A DNA stretch of 64,000 nucleotides from Cylicocyclus nassatus (lineage: Eukaryota; Nematoda; Chromadorea; Rhabditida; Strongylidae): the NCBI GenBank assembly GCA_958299035.1, contig CATQJL010000135.1, positions 62,001 to 126,000 of the forward strand, written 5' to 3'. The notes beneath the pieces were generated by a model. That model had not been told where the DNA came from and searched no databases. It was given only the letters and a program-made list of their open reading frames with translations. The position numbers and the translations under genes are program-made. Shown here piece after piece: positions 25,282-37,701 of this stretch (position 1 is its first letter; every line of letters starts with the position of its first letter).

Positions 25282-25941
25282 GTGTCAAGGCTCACGAAGG
25301 AGTGTCAAGGCCTACGAAGGAGTGTCAAGGCTCACGAAGGAGTGTCAAGGCTCACGAAGGAGTGTCAAGGCCTACGAAGGAGTGTCAAGGCCTACGAAGG
25401 AGTGTCAAGGCCTACGAAGGAGTGTCAAGGCTCACGAAGGAGTGTCAAGGCTCACGAAGGAGTGTCAAGGCCTACGAAGGAGAGTCAAGGCCTACGAAGG
25501 AGTGTCAAGGCTCACGAAGGAGTGTCAAGGCTCACGAAGGAGTGTCAAGGCTCACGAAGGAGTGTCAAGGCCTACGAAGGAGTGTCAAGGTTCACGAAGG
25601 AGTGTCAAGGCTCACGAAGGAGTGTCAAGGCCTACGAAGGAGTGTCAAGGCTCACGAAGGAGTGTCAAGGCTCACGAAGGAGTGTCAAGGCTCACGAAGG
25701 AGTGTCAAGGCTCACGAAAGAGTGTCAAGGCCTACGAAGGAGAGTCAAGGCCTACGAAGGAGTGTCAAGGCTCACGAAGGAGTGTCAAGGCCTACGAAGG
25801 AGTGTCAAGGCTCACGAAGGAGTGTCAAGGCCTACGAAGGAGTGTCAAGGCCTACGAAGGAGTGTCAAGGCTCACGAAGGAGTGTCAAGGCTCACGAAGG
25901 AGTGTCAAGGCTCACGAAGGAGTGTCAAGGCTCACGAAGGA

Positions 25942-28900
25942 GTGTCAAGGCCTACGAAGGAGTGTCAAGGCTCAAAGAGTGTCAAGGCTCACGAAGGAGT
26001 GTCAAGGCTCACGAAGGAGTGTCAAGGCCTACGAAGGAGTGTCAAGGCTCACGAAGGAGTGTCAAGGCTCACGAAGAAGTGTCAAGGCTCACGAAAGAGT
26101 GTCAAGGTTCACGAAGGAATGTCAAGGCTCACGAAGGAGTGTCAAGGCCTACGAAGGAGTGTCAAGGCTCACGAAGGAGTGTCAAGGCCTACGAAGGAGT
26201 GTCAAGGCCTACGAAGGAGTGTCAAGGCCTACGAAGGAGTGTCAAGGCCTACGAAGGAGTGTCAAGGCTCACGAAGGAGTGTCAAGGCTCACGAAGGAGT
26301 GTTAAGGCCTACGAAGGAGAGTCAAGGCCTACGAAGGAGTGTCAAGGCTCACGAAGGAGTGTCAAGGCTCACGAAGGAGTGTCAAGGCCTACGAAGGAGT
26401 GTCAAGGCTCACGAAGGAGTGTCAAGGCCTACGAAGGAGTGTCAAGGCTTACGAAGGAGTGTCAAGGCTCACGAAGGAGTGTCAAGGCCTACGAAGGAGT
26501 GTCAAGGCTCACGAAGGAGTGTCAAGGCTCACGAAGGAGTGTCAAGGCTCACGAAGGAGTGTCAAGGCTCACGAAGGAGTGTCAAGGCTCACGAAGGAGT
26601 GTCAAGGCTCACGAAGGAGTGTCAAGGCTCACGAAGGAGTGTCAAGGCTCACGAAGGAGTGTCAAGGCTCACGAAGGAGTGTCAAGGCTCACGAAGGAGT
26701 GTCAAGGCTCACGAAGGAGTGTCAAGGCTCACGAAGGAGTGTCAAGGCTCACGAAGGAGTGTCAAGGCCTACGAAGGAGTGTCAAGGTTCACGAAGGAGT
26801 GTCAAGGCTCACGAAGGAGTGTCAAGGCCTACGAAGGAGTGTCAAGGCTCACGAAGGAGTGTCAAGGCTCACGAAGGAGTGTCAAGGCCTACGAAGGAGT
26901 GTCAAGGCTCACGAAGGAGTGTCAAGGCCTACGAAGGAGTGTCAAGGCCTACGAAGGAGTGTCAAGGCCTACGAAGGAGTGTCAAGGCCTACGAAGGAGT
27001 GTCAAGGCTCACGAAGGAGTGTCAAGGCCTACGAAGGAGTGTCAAGGCCTACGAAGGAGTGTCAAGGCTCACGAAGGAGTGTCAAGGCTCACGAAGGAGT
27101 GTCAAGGCTCACGAAGGAGTGTCAAGGCTCACGAAGGAGTGTCAAGGCCTACGAAGGAGTGTCAAGGCTCAAAGAGTGTCAAGGCTCACGAAGGAGTGTC
27201 AAGGCTCACGAAGGAGTGTCAAGGCTCACGAAGGAGAGTCAAGGCTCACGAAGGAGTGTCAAGGCTCACGAAGGTGTGTCAAGGCTCACGAAGGAGTGTC
27301 AAGGCTCACGAAAGAGTGTCAAGGCCTACGAAGGAGAGTCAAGGCCTACGAAGGAGTGTCAAGGCTCACGAAGGAGTGTCAAGACCTACGAAGGAGTGTC
27401 AAGGCTCACGAAGGAGTGTCAAGGCCTACGAAGGAGTGTCAAGGCCTACGAAGGAGTGTCAAGGCTCACGAAGGAGTGTCAAGGCTCACGAAGGAGTGTC
27501 AAGGCTCACGAAGGAGTGTCAAGGCTCACGAAGGAGTGTCAAGGCCTACGAAGGAGTGTCAAGGCTCACGAAGGAGTGTCAAGGCTCACGAAGAAGTGTC
27601 AAGGCTCACGAAAGAGTGTCATCACGAAGGAGTGTCAAGGCTCACGAAGGAGTGTCAAGGCCTACGAAGGAGTGTCAAGGCTCACGAAGGAGTGTCAAGG
27701 CTCACGAAGGAGTGTCAAGGCCTACGAAGGAGTGTCAAGGCCTACGAAGGAGTGTCAAGGCCTACGAAGGAGTGTCAAGGCTCACGAAGGAGTGTCAAGG
27801 CTCACGAAGGAGTGTCAAGGCCTACGAAGGAGAGTCAAGGCCTACGAAGGAGTGTCAAGGCTCACGAAGGAGTGTCAAGGCTCACGAAGGAGTGTCAAGG
27901 CCTACGAAGGAGTGTCAAGGTTCACGAAGGAGTGTCAAGGCTCACGAAGGAGTGTCAAGGCCTACGAAGGAGTGTCAAGGCTCACGAAGGAGTGTCAAGG
28001 CTCACGAAGGAGTGTCAAGGCCTACGAAGGAGTGTCAAGGCTCACGAAGGAGTGTCAAGGCCTACGAAGGAGTGTCAAGGCCTACGAAGGAGTGTCAAGG
28101 CCTACGAAGGAGTGTCAAGGCCTACGAAGGAGTGTCAAGGCTCACGAAGGAGTGTCAAGGCTCACGAAGGAGTGTCAAGGCCTACGAAGGAGGGTCAAGG
28201 CCTACGAAGGAGTGTCAAGGCTCACGAAGGAGTGTCAAGGCTCACGAAAGAGTGTCAAGGCCTACGAAGGAGAGTCAAGGCCTACGAAGGAGTGTCAAGG
28301 CTCACGAAGGAGTGTCAAGGCCTACGAAGGAGTGTCAAGGCTCACGAAGGAGTGTCAAGGCCTACGAAGGAGTGTCAAGGCCTACGAAGGAGTGTCAAGG
28401 CTCACGAAGGAGTGTCAAGGCTCACGAAGGAGTGTCAAGGCTCACGAAGGAGTGTCAAGGCTCACGAAGGAGTGTCAAGGCCTACGAAGGAGTGTCAAGG
28501 CTCACGAAGGAGTGTCAAGGCTCACGAAGAAGTGTCAAGGCTCACGAAAGAGTGTCATCACGAAGGAGTGTCAAGGCTCACGAAGGAGTGTCAAGGCCTA
28601 CGAAGGAGTGTCAAGGCTCACGAAGGAGTGTCAAGGCCTACGAAGGAGTGTCAAGGCCTACGAAGGAGTGTCAAGGCCTACGAAGGAGTGTCAAGGCCTA
28701 CGAAGGAGTGTCAAGGCTCACGAAGGAGTGTCAAGGCTCACGAAGGAGTGTCAAGGCCTACGAAGGAGGGTCAAGGCCTACGAAGGAGTGTCAAGGCTCA
28801 CGAAGGAGTGTCAAGGCTCACGAAAGAGTGTCAAGGCCTACGAAGGAGAGTCAAGGCCTACGAAGGAGTGTCAAGGCTCACGAAGGAGTGTCAAGGCCTA

Positions 28901-30679
28901 CGAAGGAGTGTCAAGGCTCACGAAGGAGTGTCAAGGCCTACGAAGGAGTGTCAAGGCCTACGAAGGAGTGTCAAGGCTCACGAAGGAGTGTCAAGGCTCA
29001 CGAAGGAGTGTCAAGGCTCACGAAGGAGTGTCAAGGCTCACGAAGGAGTGTCAAGGCCTACGAAGGAGTGTCAAGGCTCACGAAGGAGTGTCAAGGCTCA
29101 CGAAGAAGTGTCAAGGCTCACGAAAGAGTGTCATCACGAAGGAGTGTCAAGGCTCACGAAGGAGTGTCAAGGCCTACGAAGGAGTGTCAAGGCTCACGAA
29201 GGAGTGTCAAGGCTCACGAAGGAGTGTCAAGGCCTACGAAGGAGTGTCAAGGCCTACGAAGGAGTGTCAAGGCCTACGAAGGAGTGTCAAGGCTCACGAA
29301 GGAGTGTCAAGGCTCACGAAGGAGTGTCAAGGCCTACGAAGGAGAGTCAAGGCCTACGAAGGAGTGTCAAGGCTCACGAAGGAGTGTCAAGGCTCACGAA
29401 GGAGTGTCAAGGCCTACGAAGGAGTGTCAAGGTTCACGAAGGAGTGTCAAGGCTCACGAAGGAGTGTCAAGGCCTACGAAGGAGTGTCAAGGCTCACGAA
29501 GGAGTGTCAAGGCTCACGAAGGAGTGTCAAGGCCTACGAAGGAGTGTCAAGGCTCACGAAGGAGTGTCAAGGCCTACGAAGGAGTGTCAAGGCCTACGAA
29601 GGAGTGTCAAGGCCTACGAAGGAGTGTCAAGGCCTACGAAGGAGTGTCAAGGCTCACGAAGGAGTGTCAAGGCTCACGAAGGAGTGTCAAGGCCTACGAA
29701 GGAGAGTCAAGGCCTACGAAGGAGTGTCAAGGCTCACGAAGGAGTGTCAAGGCTCACGAAGGAGTGTCAAGGCCTACGAAGGAGTGTCAAGGCTCACGAA
29801 GGAGTGTCAAGGCCTACGAAGGAGTGTCAAGGCTTACGAAGGAGTGTCAAGGCTCACGAAGGAGTGTCAAGGCCTACGAAGGAGTGTCAAGGCTCACGAA
29901 GGAGTGTCAAGGCTCACGAAGGAGTGTCAAGGCTCACGAAGGAGTGTCAAGGCTCACGAAGGAGTGTCAAGGCTCACGAAGGAGTGTCAAGGCTCACGAA
30001 GGAGTGTCAAGGCTCACGAAGGAGTGTCAAGGCTCACGAAGGAGTGTCAAGGCTCACGAAGGAGTGTCAAGGCTCACGAAGGAGTGTCAAGGCTCACGAA
30101 GGAGTGTCAAGGCTCACGAAGGAGTGTCAAGGCTCACGAAGAAGTGTCAAGGCTCACGAAAGAGTGTCATCACGAAGGAGTGTCAAGGCTCACGAAGGAG
30201 TGTCAAGGCCTACGAAGGAGTGTCAAGGCTCACGAAGGAGTGTCAAGGCTCACGAAGGAGTGTCAAGGCCTACGAAGGAGTGTCAAGGCCTACGAAGGAG
30301 TGTCAAGGCCTACGAAGGAGTGTCAAGGCTCACGAAGGAGTGTCAAGGCTCACGAAGGAGTGTCAAGGCCTACGAAGGAGAGTCAAGGCCTACGAAGGAG
30401 TGTCAAGGCTCACGAAGGAGTGTCAAGGCTCACGAAGGAGTGTCAAGGCCTACGAAGGAGTGTCAAGGTTCACGAAGGAGTGTCAAGGCTCACGAAGGAG
30501 TGTCAAGGCCTACGAAGGAGTGTCAAGGCTCACGAAGGAGTGTCAAGGCTCACGAAGGAGTGTCAAGGCCTACGAAGGAGTGTCAAGGCTCACGAAGGAG
30601 TGTCAAGGCCTACGAAGGAGTGTCAAGGCCTACGAAGGAGTGTCAAGGCCTACGAAGGAGTGTCAAGGCCTACGAAGGA
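25942..30679 (+). repeat. 4,738-bp segment, tandem copy 1
   Basis: Directly followed by a head-to-tail copy at 30680-35417. Offset 4,738 is constant across the block: 17-bp monomers at 25971 and 30709, the GGTTCACGAAGGAATG junction at 26108 and 30846, the private CAAGACC at 27383 and 32121, 16-bp monomers at 27616/28552/29128/30164 and 32354/33290/33866/34902, GGGTC at 28192/28768 and 32930/33506. Agreement stops at 30680 against 35418 (type B against A). One point difference seen: GGTGTGTC near 27275 where copy 2 has GGAGTGTC. Confidence 0.94.
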
Positions 30680-33600
30680 GTGTCAAGGCCTACGAAGGAG
30701 TGTCAAGGCTCAAAGAGTGTCAAGGCTCACGAAGGAGTGTCAAGGCTCACGAAGGAGTGTCAAGGCCTACGAAGGAGTGTCAAGGCTCACGAAGGAGTGT
30801 CAAGGCTCACGAAGAAGTGTCAAGGCTCACGAAAGAGTGTCAAGGTTCACGAAGGAATGTCAAGGCTCACGAAGGAGTGTCAAGGCCTACGAAGGAGTGT
30901 CAAGGCTCACGAAGGAGTGTCAAGGCCTACGAAGGAGTGTCAAGGCCTACGAAGGAGTGTCAAGGCCTACGAAGGAGTGTCAAGGCCTACGAAGGAGTGT
31001 CAAGGCTCACGAAGGAGTGTCAAGGCTCACGAAGGAGTGTCAAGGCCTACGAAGGAGAGTCAAGGCCTACGAAGGAGTGTCAAGGCTCACGAAGGAGTGT
31101 CAAGGCTCACGAAGGAGTGTCAAGGCCTACGAAGGAGTGTCAAGGCTCACGAAGGAGTGTCAAGGCCTACGAAGGAGTGTCAAGGCTTACGAAGGAGTGT
31201 CAAGGCTCACGAAGGAGTGTCAAGGCCTACGAAGGAGTGTCAAGGCTCACGAAGGAGTGTCAAGGCTCACGAAGGAGTGTCAAGGCTCACGAAGGAGTGT
31301 CAAGGCTCACGAAGGAGTGTCAAGGCTCACGAAGGAGTGTCAAGGCTCACGAAGGAGTGTCAAGGCTCACGAAGGAGTGTCAAGGCTCACGAAGGAGTGT
31401 CAAGGCTCACGAAGGAGTGTCAAGGCTCACGAAGGAGTGTCAAGGCTCACGAAGGAGTGTCAAGGCTCACGAAGGAGTGTCAAGGCTCACGAAGGAGTGT
31501 CAAGGCCTACGAAGGAGTGTCAAGGTTCACGAAGGAGTGTCAAGGCTCACGAAGGAGTGTCAAGGCCTACGAAGGAGTGTCAAGGCTCACGAAGGAGTGT
31601 CAAGGCTCACGAAGGAGTGTCAAGGCCTACGAAGGAGTGTCAAGGCTCACGAAGGAGTGTCAAGGCCTACGAAGGAGTGTCAAGGCCTACGAAGGAGTGT
31701 CAAGGCCTACGAAGGAGTGTCAAGGCCTACGAAGGAGTGTCAAGGCTCACGAAGGAGTGTCAAGGCCTACGAAGGAGTGTCAAGGCCTACGAAGGAGTGT
31801 CAAGGCTCACGAAGGAGTGTCAAGGCTCACGAAGGAGTGTCAAGGCTCACGAAGGAGTGTCAAGGCTCACGAAGGAGTGTCAAGGCCTACGAAGGAGTGT
31901 CAAGGCTCAAAGAGTGTCAAGGCTCACGAAGGAGTGTCAAGGCTCACGAAGGAGTGTCAAGGCTCACGAAGGAGAGTCAAGGCTCACGAAGGAGTGTCAA
32001 GGCTCACGAAGGAGTGTCAAGGCTCACGAAGGAGTGTCAAGGCTCACGAAAGAGTGTCAAGGCCTACGAAGGAGAGTCAAGGCCTACGAAGGAGTGTCAA
32101 GGCTCACGAAGGAGTGTCAAGACCTACGAAGGAGTGTCAAGGCTCACGAAGGAGTGTCAAGGCCTACGAAGGAGTGTCAAGGCCTACGAAGGAGTGTCAA
32201 GGCTCACGAAGGAGTGTCAAGGCTCACGAAGGAGTGTCAAGGCTCACGAAGGAGTGTCAAGGCTCACGAAGGAGTGTCAAGGCCTACGAAGGAGTGTCAA
32301 GGCTCACGAAGGAGTGTCAAGGCTCACGAAGAAGTGTCAAGGCTCACGAAAGAGTGTCATCACGAAGGAGTGTCAAGGCTCACGAAGGAGTGTCAAGGCC
32401 TACGAAGGAGTGTCAAGGCTCACGAAGGAGTGTCAAGGCTCACGAAGGAGTGTCAAGGCCTACGAAGGAGTGTCAAGGCCTACGAAGGAGTGTCAAGGCC
32501 TACGAAGGAGTGTCAAGGCTCACGAAGGAGTGTCAAGGCTCACGAAGGAGTGTCAAGGCCTACGAAGGAGAGTCAAGGCCTACGAAGGAGTGTCAAGGCT
32601 CACGAAGGAGTGTCAAGGCTCACGAAGGAGTGTCAAGGCCTACGAAGGAGTGTCAAGGTTCACGAAGGAGTGTCAAGGCTCACGAAGGAGTGTCAAGGCC
32701 TACGAAGGAGTGTCAAGGCTCACGAAGGAGTGTCAAGGCTCACGAAGGAGTGTCAAGGCCTACGAAGGAGTGTCAAGGCTCACGAAGGAGTGTCAAGGCC
32801 TACGAAGGAGTGTCAAGGCCTACGAAGGAGTGTCAAGGCCTACGAAGGAGTGTCAAGGCCTACGAAGGAGTGTCAAGGCTCACGAAGGAGTGTCAAGGCT
32901 CACGAAGGAGTGTCAAGGCCTACGAAGGAGGGTCAAGGCCTACGAAGGAGTGTCAAGGCTCACGAAGGAGTGTCAAGGCTCACGAAAGAGTGTCAAGGCC
33001 TACGAAGGAGAGTCAAGGCCTACGAAGGAGTGTCAAGGCTCACGAAGGAGTGTCAAGGCCTACGAAGGAGTGTCAAGGCTCACGAAGGAGTGTCAAGGCC
33101 TACGAAGGAGTGTCAAGGCCTACGAAGGAGTGTCAAGGCTCACGAAGGAGTGTCAAGGCTCACGAAGGAGTGTCAAGGCTCACGAAGGAGTGTCAAGGCT
33201 CACGAAGGAGTGTCAAGGCCTACGAAGGAGTGTCAAGGCTCACGAAGGAGTGTCAAGGCTCACGAAGAAGTGTCAAGGCTCACGAAAGAGTGTCATCACG
33301 AAGGAGTGTCAAGGCTCACGAAGGAGTGTCAAGGCCTACGAAGGAGTGTCAAGGCTCACGAAGGAGTGTCAAGGCCTACGAAGGAGTGTCAAGGCCTACG
33401 AAGGAGTGTCAAGGCCTACGAAGGAGTGTCAAGGCCTACGAAGGAGTGTCAAGGCTCACGAAGGAGTGTCAAGGCTCACGAAGGAGTGTCAAGGCCTACG
33501 AAGGAGGGTCAAGGCCTACGAAGGAGTGTCAAGGCTCACGAAGGAGTGTCAAGGCTCACGAAAGAGTGTCAAGGCCTACGAAGGAGAGTCAAGGCCTACG

Positions 33601-35417
33601 AAGGAGTGTCAAGGCTCACGAAGGAGTGTCAAGGCCTACGAAGGAGTGTCAAGGCTCACGAAGGAGTGTCAAGGCCTACGAAGGAGTGTCAAGGCCTACG
33701 AAGGAGTGTCAAGGCTCACGAAGGAGTGTCAAGGCTCACGAAGGAGTGTCAAGGCTCACGAAGGAGTGTCAAGGCTCACGAAGGAGTGTCAAGGCCTACG
33801 AAGGAGTGTCAAGGCTCACGAAGGAGTGTCAAGGCTCACGAAGAAGTGTCAAGGCTCACGAAAGAGTGTCATCACGAAGGAGTGTCAAGGCTCACGAAGG
33901 AGTGTCAAGGCCTACGAAGGAGTGTCAAGGCTCACGAAGGAGTGTCAAGGCTCACGAAGGAGTGTCAAGGCCTACGAAGGAGTGTCAAGGCCTACGAAGG
34001 AGTGTCAAGGCCTACGAAGGAGTGTCAAGGCTCACGAAGGAGTGTCAAGGCTCACGAAGGAGTGTCAAGGCCTACGAAGGAGAGTCAAGGCCTACGAAGG
34101 AGTGTCAAGGCTCACGAAGGAGTGTCAAGGCTCACGAAGGAGTGTCAAGGCCTACGAAGGAGTGTCAAGGTTCACGAAGGAGTGTCAAGGCTCACGAAGG
34201 AGTGTCAAGGCCTACGAAGGAGTGTCAAGGCTCACGAAGGAGTGTCAAGGCTCACGAAGGAGTGTCAAGGCCTACGAAGGAGTGTCAAGGCTCACGAAGG
34301 AGTGTCAAGGCCTACGAAGGAGTGTCAAGGCCTACGAAGGAGTGTCAAGGCCTACGAAGGAGTGTCAAGGCCTACGAAGGAGTGTCAAGGCTCACGAAGG
34401 AGTGTCAAGGCTCACGAAGGAGTGTCAAGGCCTACGAAGGAGAGTCAAGGCCTACGAAGGAGTGTCAAGGCTCACGAAGGAGTGTCAAGGCTCACGAAGG
34501 AGTGTCAAGGCCTACGAAGGAGTGTCAAGGCTCACGAAGGAGTGTCAAGGCCTACGAAGGAGTGTCAAGGCTTACGAAGGAGTGTCAAGGCTCACGAAGG
34601 AGTGTCAAGGCCTACGAAGGAGTGTCAAGGCTCACGAAGGAGTGTCAAGGCTCACGAAGGAGTGTCAAGGCTCACGAAGGAGTGTCAAGGCTCACGAAGG
34701 AGTGTCAAGGCTCACGAAGGAGTGTCAAGGCTCACGAAGGAGTGTCAAGGCTCACGAAGGAGTGTCAAGGCTCACGAAGGAGTGTCAAGGCTCACGAAGG
34801 AGTGTCAAGGCTCACGAAGGAGTGTCAAGGCTCACGAAGGAGTGTCAAGGCTCACGAAGGAGTGTCAAGGCTCACGAAGAAGTGTCAAGGCTCACGAAAG
34901 AGTGTCATCACGAAGGAGTGTCAAGGCTCACGAAGGAGTGTCAAGGCCTACGAAGGAGTGTCAAGGCTCACGAAGGAGTGTCAAGGCTCACGAAGGAGTG
35001 TCAAGGCCTACGAAGGAGTGTCAAGGCCTACGAAGGAGTGTCAAGGCCTACGAAGGAGTGTCAAGGCTCACGAAGGAGTGTCAAGGCTCACGAAGGAGTG
35101 TCAAGGCCTACGAAGGAGAGTCAAGGCCTACGAAGGAGTGTCAAGGCTCACGAAGGAGTGTCAAGGCTCACGAAGGAGTGTCAAGGCCTACGAAGGAGTG
35201 TCAAGGTTCACGAAGGAGTGTCAAGGCTCACGAAGGAGTGTCAAGGCCTACGAAGGAGTGTCAAGGCTCACGAAGGAGTGTCAAGGCTCACGAAGGAGTG
35301 TCAAGGCCTACGAAGGAGTGTCAAGGCTCACGAAGGAGTGTCAAGGCCTACGAAGGAGTGTCAAGGCCTACGAAGGAGTGTCAAGGCCTACGAAGGAGTG
35401 TCAAGGCCTACGAAGGA
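30680..35417 (+). repeat. 4,738-bp segment, tandem copy 2
   Basis: Second copy, nearly identical to 25942-30679. Inside it, as in copy 1, the 16-bp monomers recur at 936, 576 and 1,036 bp, so shorter HORs are nested within. Its private marker CAAGACC (32121) is found only in these two copies. Confidence 0.94.
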
Positions 35418-37701
35418 GTGTCAAGGCTCACGAAGGAGTGTCAAGGCTCACGAAGGAGTGTCAAGGCCTACGAAGGAGAGTCAAGGCCTACGAAGGAGTG
35501 TCAAGGCTCACGAAGGAGTGTCAAGGCTCACGAAGGAGTGTCAAGGCCTACGAAGGAGTGTCAAGGCTCACGAAGGAGTGTCAAGGCCTACGAAGGAGTG
35601 TCAAGGCTTACGAAGGAGTGTCAAGGCTCACGAAGGAGTGTCAAGGCCTACGAAGGAGTGTCAAGGCTCACGAAGGAGTGTCAAGGCTCACGAAGGAGTG
35701 TCAAGGCTCACGAAGGAGTGTCAAGGCTCACGAAGGAGTGTCAAGGCTCACGAAGGAGTGTCAAGGCTCACGAAGGAGTGTCAAGGCTCACGAAGGAGTG
35801 TCAAGGCTCACGAAGGAGTGTCAAGGCTCACGAAGGAGTGTCAAGGCTCACGAAGGAGTGTCAAGGCTCACGAAGGAGTGTCAAGGCTCACGAAGGAGTG
35901 TCAAGGCTCACGAAGGAGTGTCAAGGCTCACGAAGGAGTGTCAAGGCCTACGAAGGAGTGTCAAGGCTCACGATGGAGTGTCAAGGCTCACGAAGAAGTG
36001 TCAAGGCTCACGAAAGAGTGTCATCACGAAGGAGTGTCAAGGCTCACGAAGGAGTGTCAAGGCCTACGAAGGAGTGTCAAGGCTCACGAAGGAGTGTCAA
36101 GGCTCACGAAGGAGTGTCAAGGCCTACGAAGGAGTGTCAAGGCCTACGAAGGAGTGTCAAGGCCTACGAAGGAGTGTCAAGGCTCACGAAGGAGTGTCAA
36201 GGCTCACGAAGGAGTGTCAAGGCCTACGAAGGAGAGTCAAGGCCTACGAAGGAGTGTCAAGGCTCACGAAGGAGTGTCAAGGCTCACGAAGGAGTGTCAA
36301 GGCTCACGAAAGAGTGTCAAGGCCTACGAAGGAGAGTCAAGGCCTACGAAGGAGTGTCAAGGCTCACGAAGGAGTGTCAAGGCCTACGAAGGAGTGTCAA
36401 GGCTCACGAAGGAGTGTCAAGGCCTACGAAGGAGTGTCAAGGCCTACGAAGGAGTGTCAAGGCTCACGAAGGAGTGTCAAGGCTCACGAAGGAGTGTCAA
36501 GGCTCACGAAGGAGTGTCAAGGCTCACGAAGGAGTGTCAAGGCCTACGAAGGAGTGTCAAGGCTCACGAAGGAGTGTCAAGGCTCACGAAGAAGTGTCAA
36601 GGCTCACGAAAGAGTGTCATCACGAAGGAGTGTCAAGGCTCACGAAGGAGTGTCAAGGCCTACGAAGGAGTGTCAAGGCTCACGAAGGAGTGTCAAGGCT
36701 CACGAAGGAGTGTCAAGGCCTACGAAGGAGTGTAAAGGCCTACGAAGGAGTGTCAAGGCCTACGAAGGAGTGTCAAGGCTCACGAAGGAGTGTCAAGGCT
36801 CACGAAGGAGTGTCAAGGCCTACGAAGGAGAGTCAAGGCCTACGAAGGAGTGTCAAGGCTCACGAAGGAGTGTCAAGGCTCACGAAGGAGTGTCAAGGCC
36901 TACGAAGGAGTGTCAAGGTTCTCGAAGGAGTGTCAAGGCTCACGAAGGAGTGTCAAGGCCTACGAAGGAGTGTCAAGGCTCACGAAGGAGTGTCAAGGCT
37001 CACGAAGGAGTGTCAAGGCCTACGAAGGAGTGTCAAGGCTCACGAAGGAGTGTCAAGGCCTACGAAGGAGTGTCAAGGCCTACGAAGGAGTGTCAAGGCC
37101 TACGAAGGAGTGTCAAGGCCTACGAAGGAGTGTCAAGGCTCACGAAGGAGTGTCAAGGCTCACGAAGGAGTGTCAAGGCCTACGAAGGAGAGTCAAGGCC
37201 TACGAAGGAGTGTCAAGGCTCACGAAGGAGTGTCAAGGCTCACGAAGGAGTGTCAAGGCCTACGAAGGAGTGTCAAGGCTCACGAAGGAGTGTCAAGGCC
37301 TACGAAGGAGTGTCAAGGCTTACGAAGGAGTGTCAAGGCTCACGAAGGAGTGTCAAGGCCTACGAAGGAGTGTCAAGGCTCACGAAGGAGTGTCAAGGCT
37401 CACGAAGGAGTGTCAAGGCTCACGAAGGAGTGTCAAGGCTCAGGAAGGAGTGTCAAGGCTCACGAAGGAGTGTCAAGGCTCACGAAGGAGTGTCAAGGCT
37501 CACGAAGGAGTGTCAAGGCTCACGAAGGAGTGTCAAGGCTCACGAAGGAGTGTCAAGGCTCACGAAGGAGTGTCAAGGCTCACGAAGGAGTGTCAAGGCT
37601 CACGAAGGAGTGTCAAGGCTCACGAAGGAGTGTCAAGGCCCACGAAGGAGTGTCAAGGCTCACGAAGGAGTGTCAAGGCCTACGAAGGAGTGTCAAGGCT
37701 C
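35418..37701 (+). repeat. Right tail of domain II
   Basis: This stretch keeps domain II features (16-bp monomers at 36018 and 36614, GAAGAA/GAAAGA pairs, long type A runs around 35,660-35,940 and 37,380-37,640) but does not continue the 4,738-bp period. Private point changes include CGATGG near 35,972, GTGTAAAGG at 36731 (which gives a TAA), GTTCTCG near 36,918 and CTCAGGAAGG near 37,440. It ends at a CATG monomer (37701). Confidence 0.75.

Larger units (their letters stand above)
17143..37701 (+). repeat. Domain II: section marked by the 16-bp GTGTCATCAC monomer
   Basis: The 16-bp monomer GTGTCATCACGAAGGA (4-bp deletion of AGGC) starts at 17580, 18830, 25266, 27616, 28552, 29128, 30164, 32354, 33290, 33866, 34902, 36018 and 36614, and I saw it nowhere else. 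It follows a GAAGAA monomer and a GAAAGA monomer. The 19-bp TGCC monomer, frequent in domain III, is absent. The left part (to about 25.2 kb) still carries CATG and GTGAC marker monomers. Between GTGAC at 24911 and CATG at 37701 neither occurs, which leaves very long forward frames open. No gene or inserted element is visible. Confidence 0.8.
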
